A stretch of DNA of 51,661 nt from an uncultured Coriobacteriaceae bacterium (GTDB lineage Bacteria; Actinomycetota; Coriobacteriia; Coriobacteriales; Atopobiaceae): positions 1 to 51,661 of the forward strand of contig CADBJR010000021.1 in NCBI GenBank assembly GCA_902795065.1, given 5' to 3'. Below the pieces are notes generated by a model. The model saw only the letters and a list, made by a program, of their open reading frames with translations, ran no database searches and was not told where the DNA came from. Shown piece by piece: positions 1-7,941 of this stretch (positions are counted from its first letter, which is position 1; each line of letters opens with the position of its first letter). A program made the position numbers and the translations under genes.

Positions 1-1
1 C

Positions 2-2242
2 CTCTACGAGTGGTTCATGGTGCGCGTGGGAGGCCTCACCGACCTCGCCACCCTCAAGAAGCCGCCGCTCGACTCGCGCTCCGGCCTCACGCCCGACGGC
101 CAGCTCGACGCCATCTTCGCCGAGCTCCCCGCCATGATCGCCCGCCACGAGGAGGCCTACGACCTGGTGGGCGGCCGGCTCGCCGAGAAGGGCCTCGTGC
201 ACGTGCGCCGCGACCAGCTCACCGATGCAGACCTCGCAGCAGTCGCCAAATACTTCGACCGCAACATCATGCCCATCCTCTCGCCCATGGTGGTCGATCC
301 GCGCCATCCGTTCCCCAACCTGCGCGACGGGCACCTCTACGTGGCGTGTGGCCTGGGCGCGACCGACGAGCAGGGCCTGATCGGCGTGGTCGAGGTCCCC
401 TCGTCGCTCAACCGCGTGGTGCAGCTGCCCTCCGACGCCAAGCACTACCGCTACACGCTCGTCGAAGACGTGATCGTCTCGTGCCTGAGCAGCTGCTTCG
501 GCGAGTACGTGCCCAAGAAGCCGGCGGTGATCCGCGTCACCCGCAGCGCCGACATCGACCCCGACGGCGAGGGCGTGGCGGAGGAGGCCGACTACCGCTC
601 GCACATGAAGAAGGTGCTCAAGATGCGCCAGCGCCTCCAGCCCATCCGCCTGGAGGTGCAGGGTGAGCTGGGCAAGAAGACGCTCTCCGTCATCACCGCG
701 CAGCTGGCCCTTGAGCCGCGCCGCGTGTTCCAGATGCAGATGCCGCTCGGCCTGGGCTACGTCTACGGCCTCGAGGACAAGATCCCGGCGTCGGTGCACT
801 CGGAGCTCACGTTCCAGCCCTTCAAGCCCCAGAACACGCCGATGGTCGACCTCGCCAAGCCCATGCGTGCCCAGATCGAGGACCATGACGTGCTGCTCGT
901 CTACCCGTACGAGTCGATGACGCCGCTGCTGCGCCTGGTGCGCGAGGCGTCTGCCGACGAGGCCTGCATCTCGATCAAGATCACCCTCTACCGCGTGGCC
1001 AAGAGCTCGCACCTGTGCGAGAGCCTCATCCAGGCCGCCGAGGAGGGCAAGGACGTCACCGTGCTCATGGAGCTGCGCGCCCGCTTCGACGAGGAGAACA
1101 ACATCGCGTGGGCCGAGCGCCTGCAGGAGGCGGGCTGCACCGTCATCTACGGCGCCGAGGGCTTCAAGTGCCACTCCAAGATCTGCCAGATCACCTATCA
1201 CGACGCCAACGGCGTGAGCCGCATCACGTGCCTGGGTACCGGCAACTTCAACGAGAAGACCGCGCGCCTCTACTCCGACTTCATGCTCATGACCGCCCAT
1301 CCCGGCATCGCGGCCGACGGCAACGTGTTCTTCCGCAACCTCTCGCTCGGCAACCTCAAGGGCAGCTACGACTACCTCGGCGTGGCACCGTACGGCCTCA
1401 AGCCGCTCGTGATGGGCGGCCTCGACCGCGAGATCGAGCGCGCCCGCGCCGGCCTTCCCGCGCAGGTCTTCATGAAGATGAACTCGCTCACCGACCGCGA
1501 CGTGATCGACAAGATCGCCGAGGCGTGCGAGGCGGGCGTGCGCGTGGTCATGATCATCCGCGGCATCTGCTGCATCCGCGCCAATGTCCCCGACAGGACC
1601 GACGGCCTCATCGTGCGCCAGATCGTGGGCCGCTTCCTCGAGCACGCCCGCATCTACGCGTTCGGCACGGAGGCCGATACCGTGTACCTCTCGTCGGCCG
1701 ACATGATGACGCGCAACACCGAGCACCGCGTCGAGATCGCCTATCCGGTGCTCGATCCCACGTGCCGCTCCATGGTGATGCAGTACGTCAACCTGCAGCT
1801 TGCCGACAACGTCAAGGCCCGCCAGCTCACGAGCGACGGCGCATGGGTTCCCATCGAGGCTCCCGAGGGGGAGGCGCCGTTCAACAGCCAGGAGATCCTG
1901 CTCGCCTACGCGTACCGGCGCTCCCGCTTCGGTGCCGCCGCCGACGAGATCACCGCACCCATCTCCGGCGCGATCAGCCCGATTCCCGCCGAGACGTACG
2001 AGGCGCTGCTCGCGCTGCCGCCCATCGGGTCGTATGACGCGGATCCCGAGGTGACCGGGGCGATGCGTCCGATTCCCGAGCCGGTTGCCGTCGTCGAGGA
2101 TGCGCCGGCACCCGAGCCCGCCTCCGAGCCGGAACCGGTCGACGAGCCTGCTCCCGAACCCGTGCGCAAGAGCCGCATCGCGGCAGCGTTCGAGCTCTTC
2201 GGCAAGGGATTCCGCACGCTCTTCTCCGGCAGCGACGAGTAG
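2..2242 (+). CDS. ppk1: Polyphosphate kinase 1 (5' end outside window)
   Basis: Transfers the gamma-phosphate of ATP reversibly onto polyphosphate. The reading frame is open from the first bases (LYEWFMVRVGGL), which corresponds to the end of the family's N-terminal domain, so only a short N-terminal part is missing. The catalytic histidine, autophosphorylated in the family, lies in FKCHSKICQ (codon 1172-1174), and the second conserved histidine in FLEHARIY (codon 1643-1645), followed by SSADMMTRNTEHRVEI. After the kinase core there is an unusual tail: a Pro/Glu/Ala-rich stretch (about 2050-2165) and a final helix-like segment rich in Phe, Lys and Arg. The tail is not part of the conserved fold and its role is unknown. 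The gene converges on a polyphosphate-using glucokinase and shares a terminator with it. Confidence 0.96.
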   Translation, partial: LYEWFMVRVGGLTDLATLKKPPLDSRSGLTPDGQLDAIFAELPAMIARHEEAYDLVGGRLAEKGLVHVRRDQLTDADLAAVAKYFDRNIMPILSPMVVDPRHPFPNLRDGHLYVACGLGATDEQGLIGVVEVPSSLNRVVQLPSDAKHYRYTLVEDVIVSCLSSCFGEYVPKKPAVIRVTRSADIDPDGEGVAEEADYRSHMKKVLKMRQRLQPIRLEVQGELGKKTLSVITAQLALEPRRVFQMQMPLGLGYVYGLEDKIPASVHSELTFQPFKPQNTPMVDLAKPMRAQIEDHDVLLVYPYESMTPLLRLVREASADEACISIKITLYRVAKSSHLCESLIQAAEEGKDVTVLMELRARFDEENNIAWAERLQEAGCTVIYGAEGFKCHSKICQITYHDANGVSRITCLGTGNFNEKTARLYSDFMLMTAHPGIAADGNVFFRNLSLGNLKGSYDYLGVAPYGLKPLVMGGLDREIERARAGLPAQVFMKMNSLTDRDVIDKIAEACEAGVRVVMIIRGICCIRANVPDRTDGLIVRQIVGRFLEHARIYAFGTEADTVYLSSADMMTRNTEHRVEIAYPVLDPTCRSMVMQYVNLQLADNVKARQLTSDGAWVPIEAPEGEAPFNSQEILLAYAYRRSRFGAAADEITAPISGAISPIPAETYEALLALPPIGSYDADPEVTGAMRPIPEPVAVVEDAPAPEPASEPEPVDEPAPEPVRKSRIAAAFELFGKGFRTLFSGSDE

Positions 2243-2248
2243 CTTTCG

Positions 2249-2315
2249 CAACGAGGGGGGGTACCCCCCAAGATGCACTGAACAACGAGGGGGGTACCCC
2301 CCAAGATGCACTGAA
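2249..2315. repeat. Tandem pair of 34/33-bp units with GGGGGGTACCCCCC core
   Basis: Two consecutive copies (2249-2282 and 2283-2315) of one unit lie directly after the ppk1 stop. Each contains a GGGGGG-TA-CCCCCC palindrome followed by AAGATGCACTGAA. The copies differ only by one extra G in the first G run. They precede the terminator hairpin at 2323. Function unknown. Confidence 0.85.
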
Positions 2316-2322
2316 CAGAATA

Positions 2323-2348
2323 AAGGGCCGCCCTGGGAGGCGGCCCTT
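2323..2348. terminator. Bidirectional terminator between ppk1 and ppgK
   Basis: Perfect 10-bp stem AAGGGCCGCC / GGCGGCCCTT with a 6-nt loop, sitting between two convergent genes. The terminal A and T bases serve as the U-tract on either strand. Confidence 0.85.
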
Positions 2349-2373
2349 CGCGTGTGCGTTGTTTCCGCGCGAT

Positions 2374-3132
2374 CTACTGCATGGCGGCGAACTGCGCAGC
2401 GCCCACGATGCCCGCGGTGTTGAGCAGCGCGGCGGGGATGATGGGGGTGTCGATCTCGATATAGGGGAAGAACTTCTCGTGCTTCTTGCTCACGCCGCCG
2501 CCCACGACGAACACGTCGGGGGAGAGGTAGAACTCGAGCAGCTTGTAGTACTTGGTGAGGCGCTTGCCCCACTTCTTCCAGTTGAGCTCCTCCTTGGTGC
2601 GGATGGAGTCCGCGGCGTACTTCTCGGCGTCGCCCTTGCCGTCGATGATGATGTGGCCGAGCTCGGAGTTGGGGACCAGCGTGCCGTTGTTGATGAGCGC
2701 GGTGCCGATGCCGGTGCCCAGCGTGGTGGCGATCACGAGGCCGTCGACGCCCTTGGCTGCACCGAAGACGGCCTCGGCGAGACCTGCGGCATCTGCGTCG
2801 TTGAGCACGTGGACCTTGCGTCCGCAGCGCTCGCCGAACAGCTCCTCGATGTTGACGCCCACCCAGGACTGGTCGAGGTTCGACATGTAGCCGAGGGGCT
2901 TTCCGGGCTTCACGGGCGCGGGGAAGGCGATGCCGATGGGCGTGCCATCCTCGACCTCGAAGCTGTCGAGGATCTCCTTGACCGTGTCGGCCACGGCCTC
3001 GGGGGTTGCCGGCTGCGGGGTGGGGATGCGCAGGCGCTCGGCGGCGAAGGTGCCGGTGGTGAGGTCGACGGGGGCGCCCTTGATACCGGAGCCTCCGATA
3101 TCGATGCCGAATGCCTGGGCGGTTTCGATCAT
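2374..3132 (-). CDS. ppgK: Polyphosphate glucokinase (ROK family)
   Basis: Phosphorylates glucose to glucose-6-phosphate using polyphosphate (and usually ATP). At 252 aa it has the short length of PpgK rather than the roughly 300 aa of ordinary ROK glucokinases, and it lacks the ROK zinc motif. Visible motifs are the phosphate-1 loop DIGGSG (residues 11-16), LND (110-112), LGTGIGTAL (138-146) and ELGH (157-160). The ATG at 3132 is preceded by AAAGGAA (3138-3144). It is convergent with ppk1, so the enzymes that make and spend polyphosphate are neighbours, though on opposite strands with separate promoters. Confidence 0.92.
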   Translation of the reverse strand: MIETAQAFGIDIGGSGIKGAPVDLTTGTFAAERLRIPTPQPATPEAVADTVKEILDSFEVEDGTPIGIAFPAPVKPGKPLGYMSNLDQSWVGVNIEELFGERCGRKVHVLNDADAAGLAEAVFGAAKGVDGLVIATTLGTGIGTALINNGTLVPNSELGHIIIDGKGDAEKYAADSIRTKEELNWKKWGKRLTKYYKLLEFYLSPDVFVVGGGVSKKHEKFFPYIEIDTPIIPAALLNTAGIVGAAQFAAMQ

Positions 3133-3239
3133 GGCTGTTCCTTTCGTGGTGTTAGAGAAAAGGGTAGCGGTTTTCCCGTCGCGCGGTCAGATTGTTCTTC
3201 AAGCGCAAACAATGGCTCGACGGATGACGCCGTAAACGA

Positions 3240-3270
3240 AACCGCGCCCGATACGGAGCCGGGCGCGGTT
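3240..3270 (-). terminator. Terminator of the degV-family gene
   Basis: 11-bp perfect stem AACCGCGCCCG / CGGGCGCGGTT with a 9-nt loop, followed on the minus strand by TCGTTT. It lies about 45 bp after the degV stop and upstream of ppgK. Confidence 0.8.
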
Positions 3271-3314
3271 GGATTCGCTTCGGGTTCGGATTCCTCCGAG
3301 GATCTATCAGTCGC

Positions 3315-4217
3315 TTACAGCTCGACCTTGGGCTCGCGGGGCTTGCCCCAGAAGTTGAGCACGACGCCGCCCGGCCCCAGATGGCAGCCGATGGTGGCGC
3401 CGACGGGCGAGATGATGACCTCGCCGCCCTTGATCTTGTGGAACTTCGAAAGCACCATATCGGCGACCGCCTTGGCGTCGGACAGGTTCTCGGTGTGGGT
3501 GACCACCACGCGCTCGTCGTACGCGTAACCGTCCTTGGCGAGCTCCTCCATCTTCTCGACCTGGCGCTTGAAGGCCTTGCGCTTGGTGCGGATCTTCTCC
3601 TTGACGGCCAGCGTGCCGTCGGCCTCGACGCACATGAGCGGGCAGATGTTGAGCAGGCCGCCCAGGAAGCCCGCGGCCTTGGAGATGCGGCCGCCGTGGA
3701 TGAGGAAGGTGAGGTCGGTCTGGATGAACCAGGTGTGGATCTCGAGCTTGTGCGCCTCGGTCCAGACTGCGAGGTCCTCGAGGCTCATGCCCTCGTCGCG
3801 CAGGTCTGCGAGCTTGTCCATGAGCAGGCCGTAGCCGCCGGATGCGTTGACGGATTCGATGACGATGATCTTGCGCTCGGGGAACTCGAGGGCGAGCTGG
3901 TCGCGCGCGGTGCAGGCGGACTGGTAGGTGCCCGAGATGCCGAGGGCCAGGCACGGATGCAGGATGTCCTTGCCGCTCTCGAGGATGGGACGCCACGACT
4001 CCATGTACTCGCCCACGCTCACCTGGCTCGTCTTGACGTCGGCGCCCGCGAGCATCTTGGCGTAGAGGTCGGCCGGCGCGTTGGTCTGGCCGAAATCGTC
4101 CTTGCACGGAAGGTCGTTGAGGTAATAGTTGAAGTACACATAGTGGATGTTGCGGCTCTCAAGGTATTCCTTCGTGAGGTCGCAGGTCGAGCAGCAGCTC
4201 AGAACGTAATCAGCCAT
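3315..4217 (-). CDS. DegV family protein (fatty-acid binding, FakB-like)
   Basis: DegV/FakB proteins bind a fatty acid and present it to the kinase FakA, feeding exogenous fatty acids into phospholipid synthesis. The 300-aa length is normal for the family. Seen here are the N-terminal CSTCDLT (equivalent of the DST motif), KTSQVS (the TSQPS motif), HGGRISK and a C-terminal IGCHLGPGGV (equivalent of GTHxGPGA). The usual Asp of the first motif is replaced by Cys, and Cys residues are frequent near the N-terminus. No fakA is in the window. It is transcribed alone, divergent from the MurD-like gene. Confidence 0.9.
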   Translation of the reverse strand: MADYVLSCCSTCDLTKEYLESRNIHYVYFNYYLNDLPCKDDFGQTNAPADLYAKMLAGADVKTSQVSVGEYMESWRPILESGKDILHPCLALGISGTYQSACTARDQLALEFPERKIIVIESVNASGGYGLLMDKLADLRDEGMSLEDLAVWTEAHKLEIHTWFIQTDLTFLIHGGRISKAAGFLGGLLNICPLMCVEADGTLAVKEKIRTKRKAFKRQVEKMEELAKDGYAYDERVVVTHTENLSDAKAVADMVLSKFHKIKGGEVIISPVGATIGCHLGPGGVVLNFWGKPREPKVEL

Positions 4218-4241
4218 ATGATGCGCCCTTCTTTTGCCTAT

Positions 4242-4296
4242 ATAGCATCTTCTAGGATACCCGACCGCGCTGCGTTGCTGGGAAAACAGATGCTAT
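4242..4296. repeat. 9-bp inverted repeat in the divergent degV/murD-like promoter region
   Basis: ATAGCATCT (4242-4250) and AGATGCTAT (4288-4296) are perfect inverted copies separated by 37 bp. The left arm abuts a TATATAGG stretch that could be the degV -10 box on the minus strand. This could be a paired operator; no regulator is identifiable. Confidence 0.45.
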
Positions 4297-4336
4297 CTGC
4301 ACAAGGGCCGGGCCTCCAGCCCATGCAACGGGCTCA

Positions 4337-4345
4337 TGATATGAT
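4337..4345 (+). promoter_or_regulatory. Candidate extended -10 promoter of the MurD-like gene
   Basis: TGATATGAT reads as an extended -10 (TG, one base, TATGAT) located 45 bp before the chosen start codon. No good -35 box is visible, which fits an extended -10 promoter. Confidence 0.4.
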
Positions 4346-4389
4346 AGGGAACGGCACATCATGGGGGTCCCTTGGGAGGGATGGCGTCA

Positions 4390-5625
4390 ATGAACACGGG
4401 TGAGGCCCGGCAGGAAAGAACCGAGATCGTGGATGCGCTCGATGGCAAGCGGATCCTCATCTGGGGATACGGGCTCGAGGGGAAGTCCACCGAGACGTTC
4501 ATCAAGCAGCACTGCTCCGTCGAGGCGCTCGATGTCTTCCAGGGGAAGCAGGACGGGATCTGCGAGGACGGCTACGACGTCATCGTGAAGAGCCCGGGCA
4601 TCGTCGAGGACTGGTGGAACGGGAAGTACACCTCCGCGACGGAGCTCTTCCTCGGGCAGTTCGGCGTCCAGACGATCGGCATCACGGGAACCAAGGGCAA
4701 GAGCACCACCTCATCGCTGCTCTACCACGTGCTCTCCCGCTGCCAGGCACGTCCGGTGATCCTCGTGGGCAACATCGGTATTCCCTGCCTCGATGCCTAC
4801 GATGGGATCGGCGACGATACGATCGTCGTGTTCGAGCTCTCGTGCCACCAGCTCGACCATCTGAAGGTCTCGCCGCACGTGGCGGTGTTCCTGAATCTGT
4901 ACGAGGAGCATCTCGACCATTACGGGACGCTCGAGCGCTACTTCGAGGCGAAGGCCAACATCGCGGCGCACCAATGCGCCGGCGATCTCTTTCTCGTCGG
5001 CGAGCAGGTTCCGCCCATCGGGACCGCCGCCCAGGTCCGCGTGCTCACGCAGCAGGCCGAGGATGGCTGGGAGCCCTTCTCGATGAAGCTCGAGGGGGCG
5101 CACAACCAGTTCAACGCGCGCGTGGTCTACGAGATCGCGACCACGCTCTACGGTTGCTCCGACGCTGCGGTGCGCGCGGCGCTCGCAGAGTTCTCGGGGC
5201 TGCCGCACCGCCTGCAGCTCGTGGGGAGCGTCGATGGGGTCGACTACTACGATGATTCGATCTCCACCATCCCCGAGGCGACGATCGCCGCGATGCGCAG
5301 CATTCCCAACGCCCATACCGTCCTCGTCGGCGGGATGGACCGCGGCATCGATTACGACAAGCTGGTCGAGTTCGTGAGGGCCAACCAGGGCTATCGCTAC
5401 ATCTTCATGTACGCGACGGGGAAGAGGATCTTCGACGAGGTTGCGGACCTGCCCTGCTGCAGCTACGTCGACGATCTCGCCGCCGCCGTGGCGCTCGCGA
5501 AGGAGGCAACGCCTGCAGGCGGCGCCTGCCTGCTCTCGCCCGCAGCGGCATCGTACGGCTACTTCAAGAACTTCGAGGAGCGCGGCGATGTGTTCCGCGC
5601 GCTCGTCCTCGACGGGCAGAGCTGA
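4390..5625 (+). CDS. MurD-like Mur ligase family protein
   Basis: Mur ligases join an amino acid to a UDP-muramoyl acceptor using ATP through an acyl-phosphate. Visible parts: N-terminal Rossmann-like GYGLEGKST (26-34), P-loop GITGTKGKST (97-106), central ELSCHQLDH (149-157), EEHLDHYG (172-179), then HNQFNA and a C-terminal ligase domain. It is closest to MurD in layout, but the P-loop has K where MurD usually has N, and ELSCHQ replaces ELSSFQ. The start at 4390 is chosen because GGGAGGG (4374-4380) is 9 nt upstream; ATG 4381 is too close. It ends 9 bp before a CapA-like gene with which it must be co-transcribed. It could be the cell's MurD or a specialised paralogue; the context favours a paralogue. 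Confidence 0.82.
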   Translation: MNTGEARQERTEIVDALDGKRILIWGYGLEGKSTETFIKQHCSVEALDVFQGKQDGICEDGYDVIVKSPGIVEDWWNGKYTSATELFLGQFGVQTIGITGTKGKSTTSSLLYHVLSRCQARPVILVGNIGIPCLDAYDGIGDDTIVVFELSCHQLDHLKVSPHVAVFLNLYEEHLDHYGTLERYFEAKANIAAHQCAGDLFLVGEQVPPIGTAAQVRVLTQQAEDGWEPFSMKLEGAHNQFNARVVYEIATTLYGCSDAAVRAALAEFSGLPHRLQLVGSVDGVDYYDDSISTIPEATIAAMRSIPNAHTVLVGGMDRGIDYDKLVEFVRANQGYRYIFMYATGKRIFDEVADLPCCSYVDDLAAAVALAKEATPAGGACLLSPAAASYGYFKNFEERGDVFRALVLDGQS

Positions 5626-5634
5626 GGGGATCTC

Positions 5635-6798
5635 GTGAAGGCCGCATCGACACTCACCTTTACCGGCGACATCGGATTCGACCGCTACATGGCCCGCAAA
5701 TGGGAGGATGAGCAGCTCATCGCCCCCGAGGTGCTTGCATTCCTGCACGCGTCCGACCATGTGGTCGCCAACGTCGAGGGCCCGCTGGTCGACCCGAACG
5801 CTCCGCGCATGCATGCGGCCGAGGAACGGCTGATGCACACGATCGATCCCGCCGCCGTTTGCGTGCTCAGGAAGATGCATGCCGACATCTGGAACCTCGT
5901 CAACAACCACATCATGGATGCCGGCGAGTTCGGCCTGATCAAGACATTGGAGTCCGCCGAGCGGGAAGGCGTCCGGACGCTCGGCGTCGGCCGCGACCTT
6001 GCCGCAGCCCGCACCCCCGTCATCCTGGACGAGGCGGGCGGCATCGGCCTTATGGGTGTGGGCTATCGGCGTGGGTGCAAGCCGGCTGCGGAGGACCATG
6101 GCGGCTGCCTGCTCTGGAACGAGATGGATATCATCCGCGAGGAGATCGAGGCCATCAAGGCGTCATGCAGGTGGTGCGTGGTCGTCGCGCACGGCGGCGA
6201 GGAGTTCACCGCGCTCCCGTCCCCCTACACCCGCGACCGCTACCTCGCCTACCTCGACATGGGTGCCGACGCGGTGGTCAGCCATCACCCGCACGTCCCG
6301 ATGAACTACGAGCGCGTGGGCGACAAGATCATCTTCTACTCGCTGGGCAACTTCATCTTCGACACCGATTACCAGCGCGCGCAGTTCCATACCGACGAGG
6401 GCGTCGTGCTCAAGCTCCGCTTCACCGAGGAGGAGCTGGGCTTCGAGGCGATGGGCATCCGCATCGACCGCGAGCAGGAGCGCATCATGGCCGCCCCGCT
6501 CCCGACGATCTTCACGGACGTCCCCGAGAAGGACTACCTCAAGCTCGAGCCGCTCGCAGCCAAGATGTTCCTCGCGGCGACCAAGCGCCAGCAGCTGTTC
6601 CTGTATCCCGAGCAGTTCGCGGATGCGACGGAGGAGCAGTGGCGCGACCACTTCCTCGCGGAGCGCCGCAGCGGGCGCGTCCCCGGAGAGGGCCTCGACT
6701 TCCAGATCATCTACCCGCTTGCCGCGGAGGCCGAGGCGGGGGCTTGGAAGGAGAGCCCGCTGGAGGACGTGAAGCGCTACATCCTCAAGCAGATGTAA
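5635..6798 (+). CDS. CapA/PgsA-like metallophosphatase-fold protein
   Basis: CapA-domain proteins are linked to poly-gamma-glutamate synthesis and export and belong to the calcineurin-like fold. The metal-site motifs are all visible: GD (11-12), NVEGPL, NNHIMD, AHGGEEF and SHHPHV, then YSLGNFIFD. Unlike most CapA/PgsA proteins there is no N-terminal membrane anchor or signal peptide, so it looks cytosolic. The start is GTG 5635 behind GAGGGGAT, 9 bp after the MurD-like stop. In capsule operons CapB is itself a Mur-like ligase, so a Mur ligase plus CapA pair may act on a glutamyl polymer or peptide; this is inference. Confidence 0.85.
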   Translation: MKAASTLTFTGDIGFDRYMARKWEDEQLIAPEVLAFLHASDHVVANVEGPLVDPNAPRMHAAEERLMHTIDPAAVCVLRKMHADIWNLVNNHIMDAGEFGLIKTLESAEREGVRTLGVGRDLAAARTPVILDEAGGIGLMGVGYRRGCKPAAEDHGGCLLWNEMDIIREEIEAIKASCRWCVVVAHGGEEFTALPSPYTRDRYLAYLDMGADAVVSHHPHVPMNYERVGDKIIFYSLGNFIFDTDYQRAQFHTDEGVVLKLRFTEEELGFEAMGIRIDREQERIMAAPLPTIFTDVPEKDYLKLEPLAAKMFLAATKRQQLFLYPEQFADATEEQWRDHFLAERRSGRVPGEGLDFQIIYPLAAEAEAGAWKESPLEDVKRYILKQM

Positions 6799-6802
6799 GG
6801 AA

Positions 6803-6824
6803 ACGCCCCTCCGAAGAGGGGCGT
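6803..6824. terminator. Terminator of the MurD-like/CapA-like operon
   Basis: Perfect 9-bp stem ACGCCCCTC / GAGGGGCGT with a CGAA tetraloop and CGTTCT after it, directly behind the CapA-like stop. It may also serve the convergent zinc-ribbon gene. Confidence 0.85.
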
Positions 6825-6855
6825 CGTTCTCCGTGTGGGACCTGTCTTCCGGTCC

Positions 6856-7815
6856 TTAGAAGTGCAGCCTCGTGAAGGAGGCGGACAGGCTCTTGAGGCA
6901 GTCCTCGATGTAGGTGTCCGCACCGTGCTCGATGGCGTAGATCCTTGAGTTGACCTCGGAGAGCTTCGCCTCATAGGGCCTCATGCGCTCCTTGACCTCG
7001 CCCTTCTCGGAGAAGTTGAAGAAGCCCTTGCTCTTCTTCTCCTCCTTGAGGACGGCAAGCTCGGCCTCGAGCTGCGCCTTCTCCTCCTGGAGCACGGCGA
7101 TCTGCTCGCCGTCGAGGGGGTGCGCCGCCTTGTACTCCTCGATGAGGAACTGGCGGTGGTACCTGGCCTTGGTGCTCCAGGAATCCTTCTCGCCGGGAAC
7201 GCTCAGCTCCCTCGAGTTCGTGAAGAGCGGGGTGGAGGTGCGGTACGAGCCGTCCTCCCGCTTCTCATGCACCTTGGCATGCCTCATGGCGTCGACGATC
7301 TCCTCGCAGTTCTCGAAGATGAGGATGTCGGCGACGTGGTCGTCGGGGTCGATCATGGCGGCGTTGTTGAGCGCGGCGAGGCAGGCCTTGGCCTTCTCGG
7401 TGACCGGGCGCAGCGCGTTCTCGGTGGGGTGCGGGAGCTTCTCGTACTCGGCGATGAGCTGCTGGAAGCCCTGGCAGATGTAGTTGTTGATGGCGCGGCT
7501 GCCCATCGCGATGCTGACCTTGGCGGGGTCGAAGGATCCGCTGGGGCTGGGCTCGAACTCCTCGATGAGGGGTTTCGGGGCGGCAGGCTGGGGCTCGGCA
7601 GGCTGGGCGGTACCCGGCATGGTGATGATGATGGGCTGGACGGGGGTCGGCTGGACGTACGTCGTCGCAGGGGCAGGAGCGGGGGCGGCAGCGCCGGTGA
7701 GCATCGCGCGGGCCTCCTCGACGGTGTACTTGGTGCCGCAGCCCTGGCACACGAAGTAGCCGCCGTCCTTGACGAATTCGGTCGATCCGCAGAGTTCGCA
7801 GGTGAGCTGAGCCAT
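6856..7815 (-). CDS. Zinc-ribbon protein with Pro/Ala linker and coiled coil, function unknown
   Basis: The first 35 residues form a TFIIB-type zinc ribbon with C6-x2-C9 and C23-x2-C26. A Pro/Ala-rich linker follows (about 40-90), then a mostly helical region, a Glu/Lys/Leu-rich coiled coil (about 240-280) and a helical end. There is no signal peptide or membrane segment. The start ATG 7815 follows GAAAGGAGG, and TACAAT (7846-7851, minus strand) could be its -10 box. Similar zinc-ribbon plus helix proteins occur in gut Gram-positives with no known role. A nucleic-acid or protein-scaffold role is plausible but not shown. Confidence 0.72.
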   Translation of the reverse strand: MAQLTCELCGSTEFVKDGGYFVCQGCGTKYTVEEARAMLTGAAAPAPAPATTYVQPTPVQPIIITMPGTAQPAEPQPAAPKPLIEEFEPSPSGSFDPAKVSIAMGSRAINNYICQGFQQLIAEYEKLPHPTENALRPVTEKAKACLAALNNAAMIDPDDHVADILIFENCEEIVDAMRHAKVHEKREDGSYRTSTPLFTNSRELSVPGEKDSWSTKARYHRQFLIEEYKAAHPLDGEQIAVLQEEKAQLEAELAVLKEEKKSKGFFNFSEKGEVKERMRPYEAKLSEVNSRIYAIEHGADTYIEDCLKSLSASFTRLHF

Positions 7816-7941
7816 TTCGGCCTCCTTTCAGACATACTTATTTGAATTGTACCGTGCCCCGCCATGCTTCTCCGCGCCCATCGGCTAACGGACGACGAAG
7901 GGCGTTCCGGCAGTCGATCCCTTTGATTGGACCCGTGTCCA

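Noticed and set aside
7922-7941. Terminator after trmB
   Set aside because: GGAC-CCGT-GTCC forms a short hairpin, but there is no T run on the minus strand and the stem is only 4-7 bp; support is too weak.
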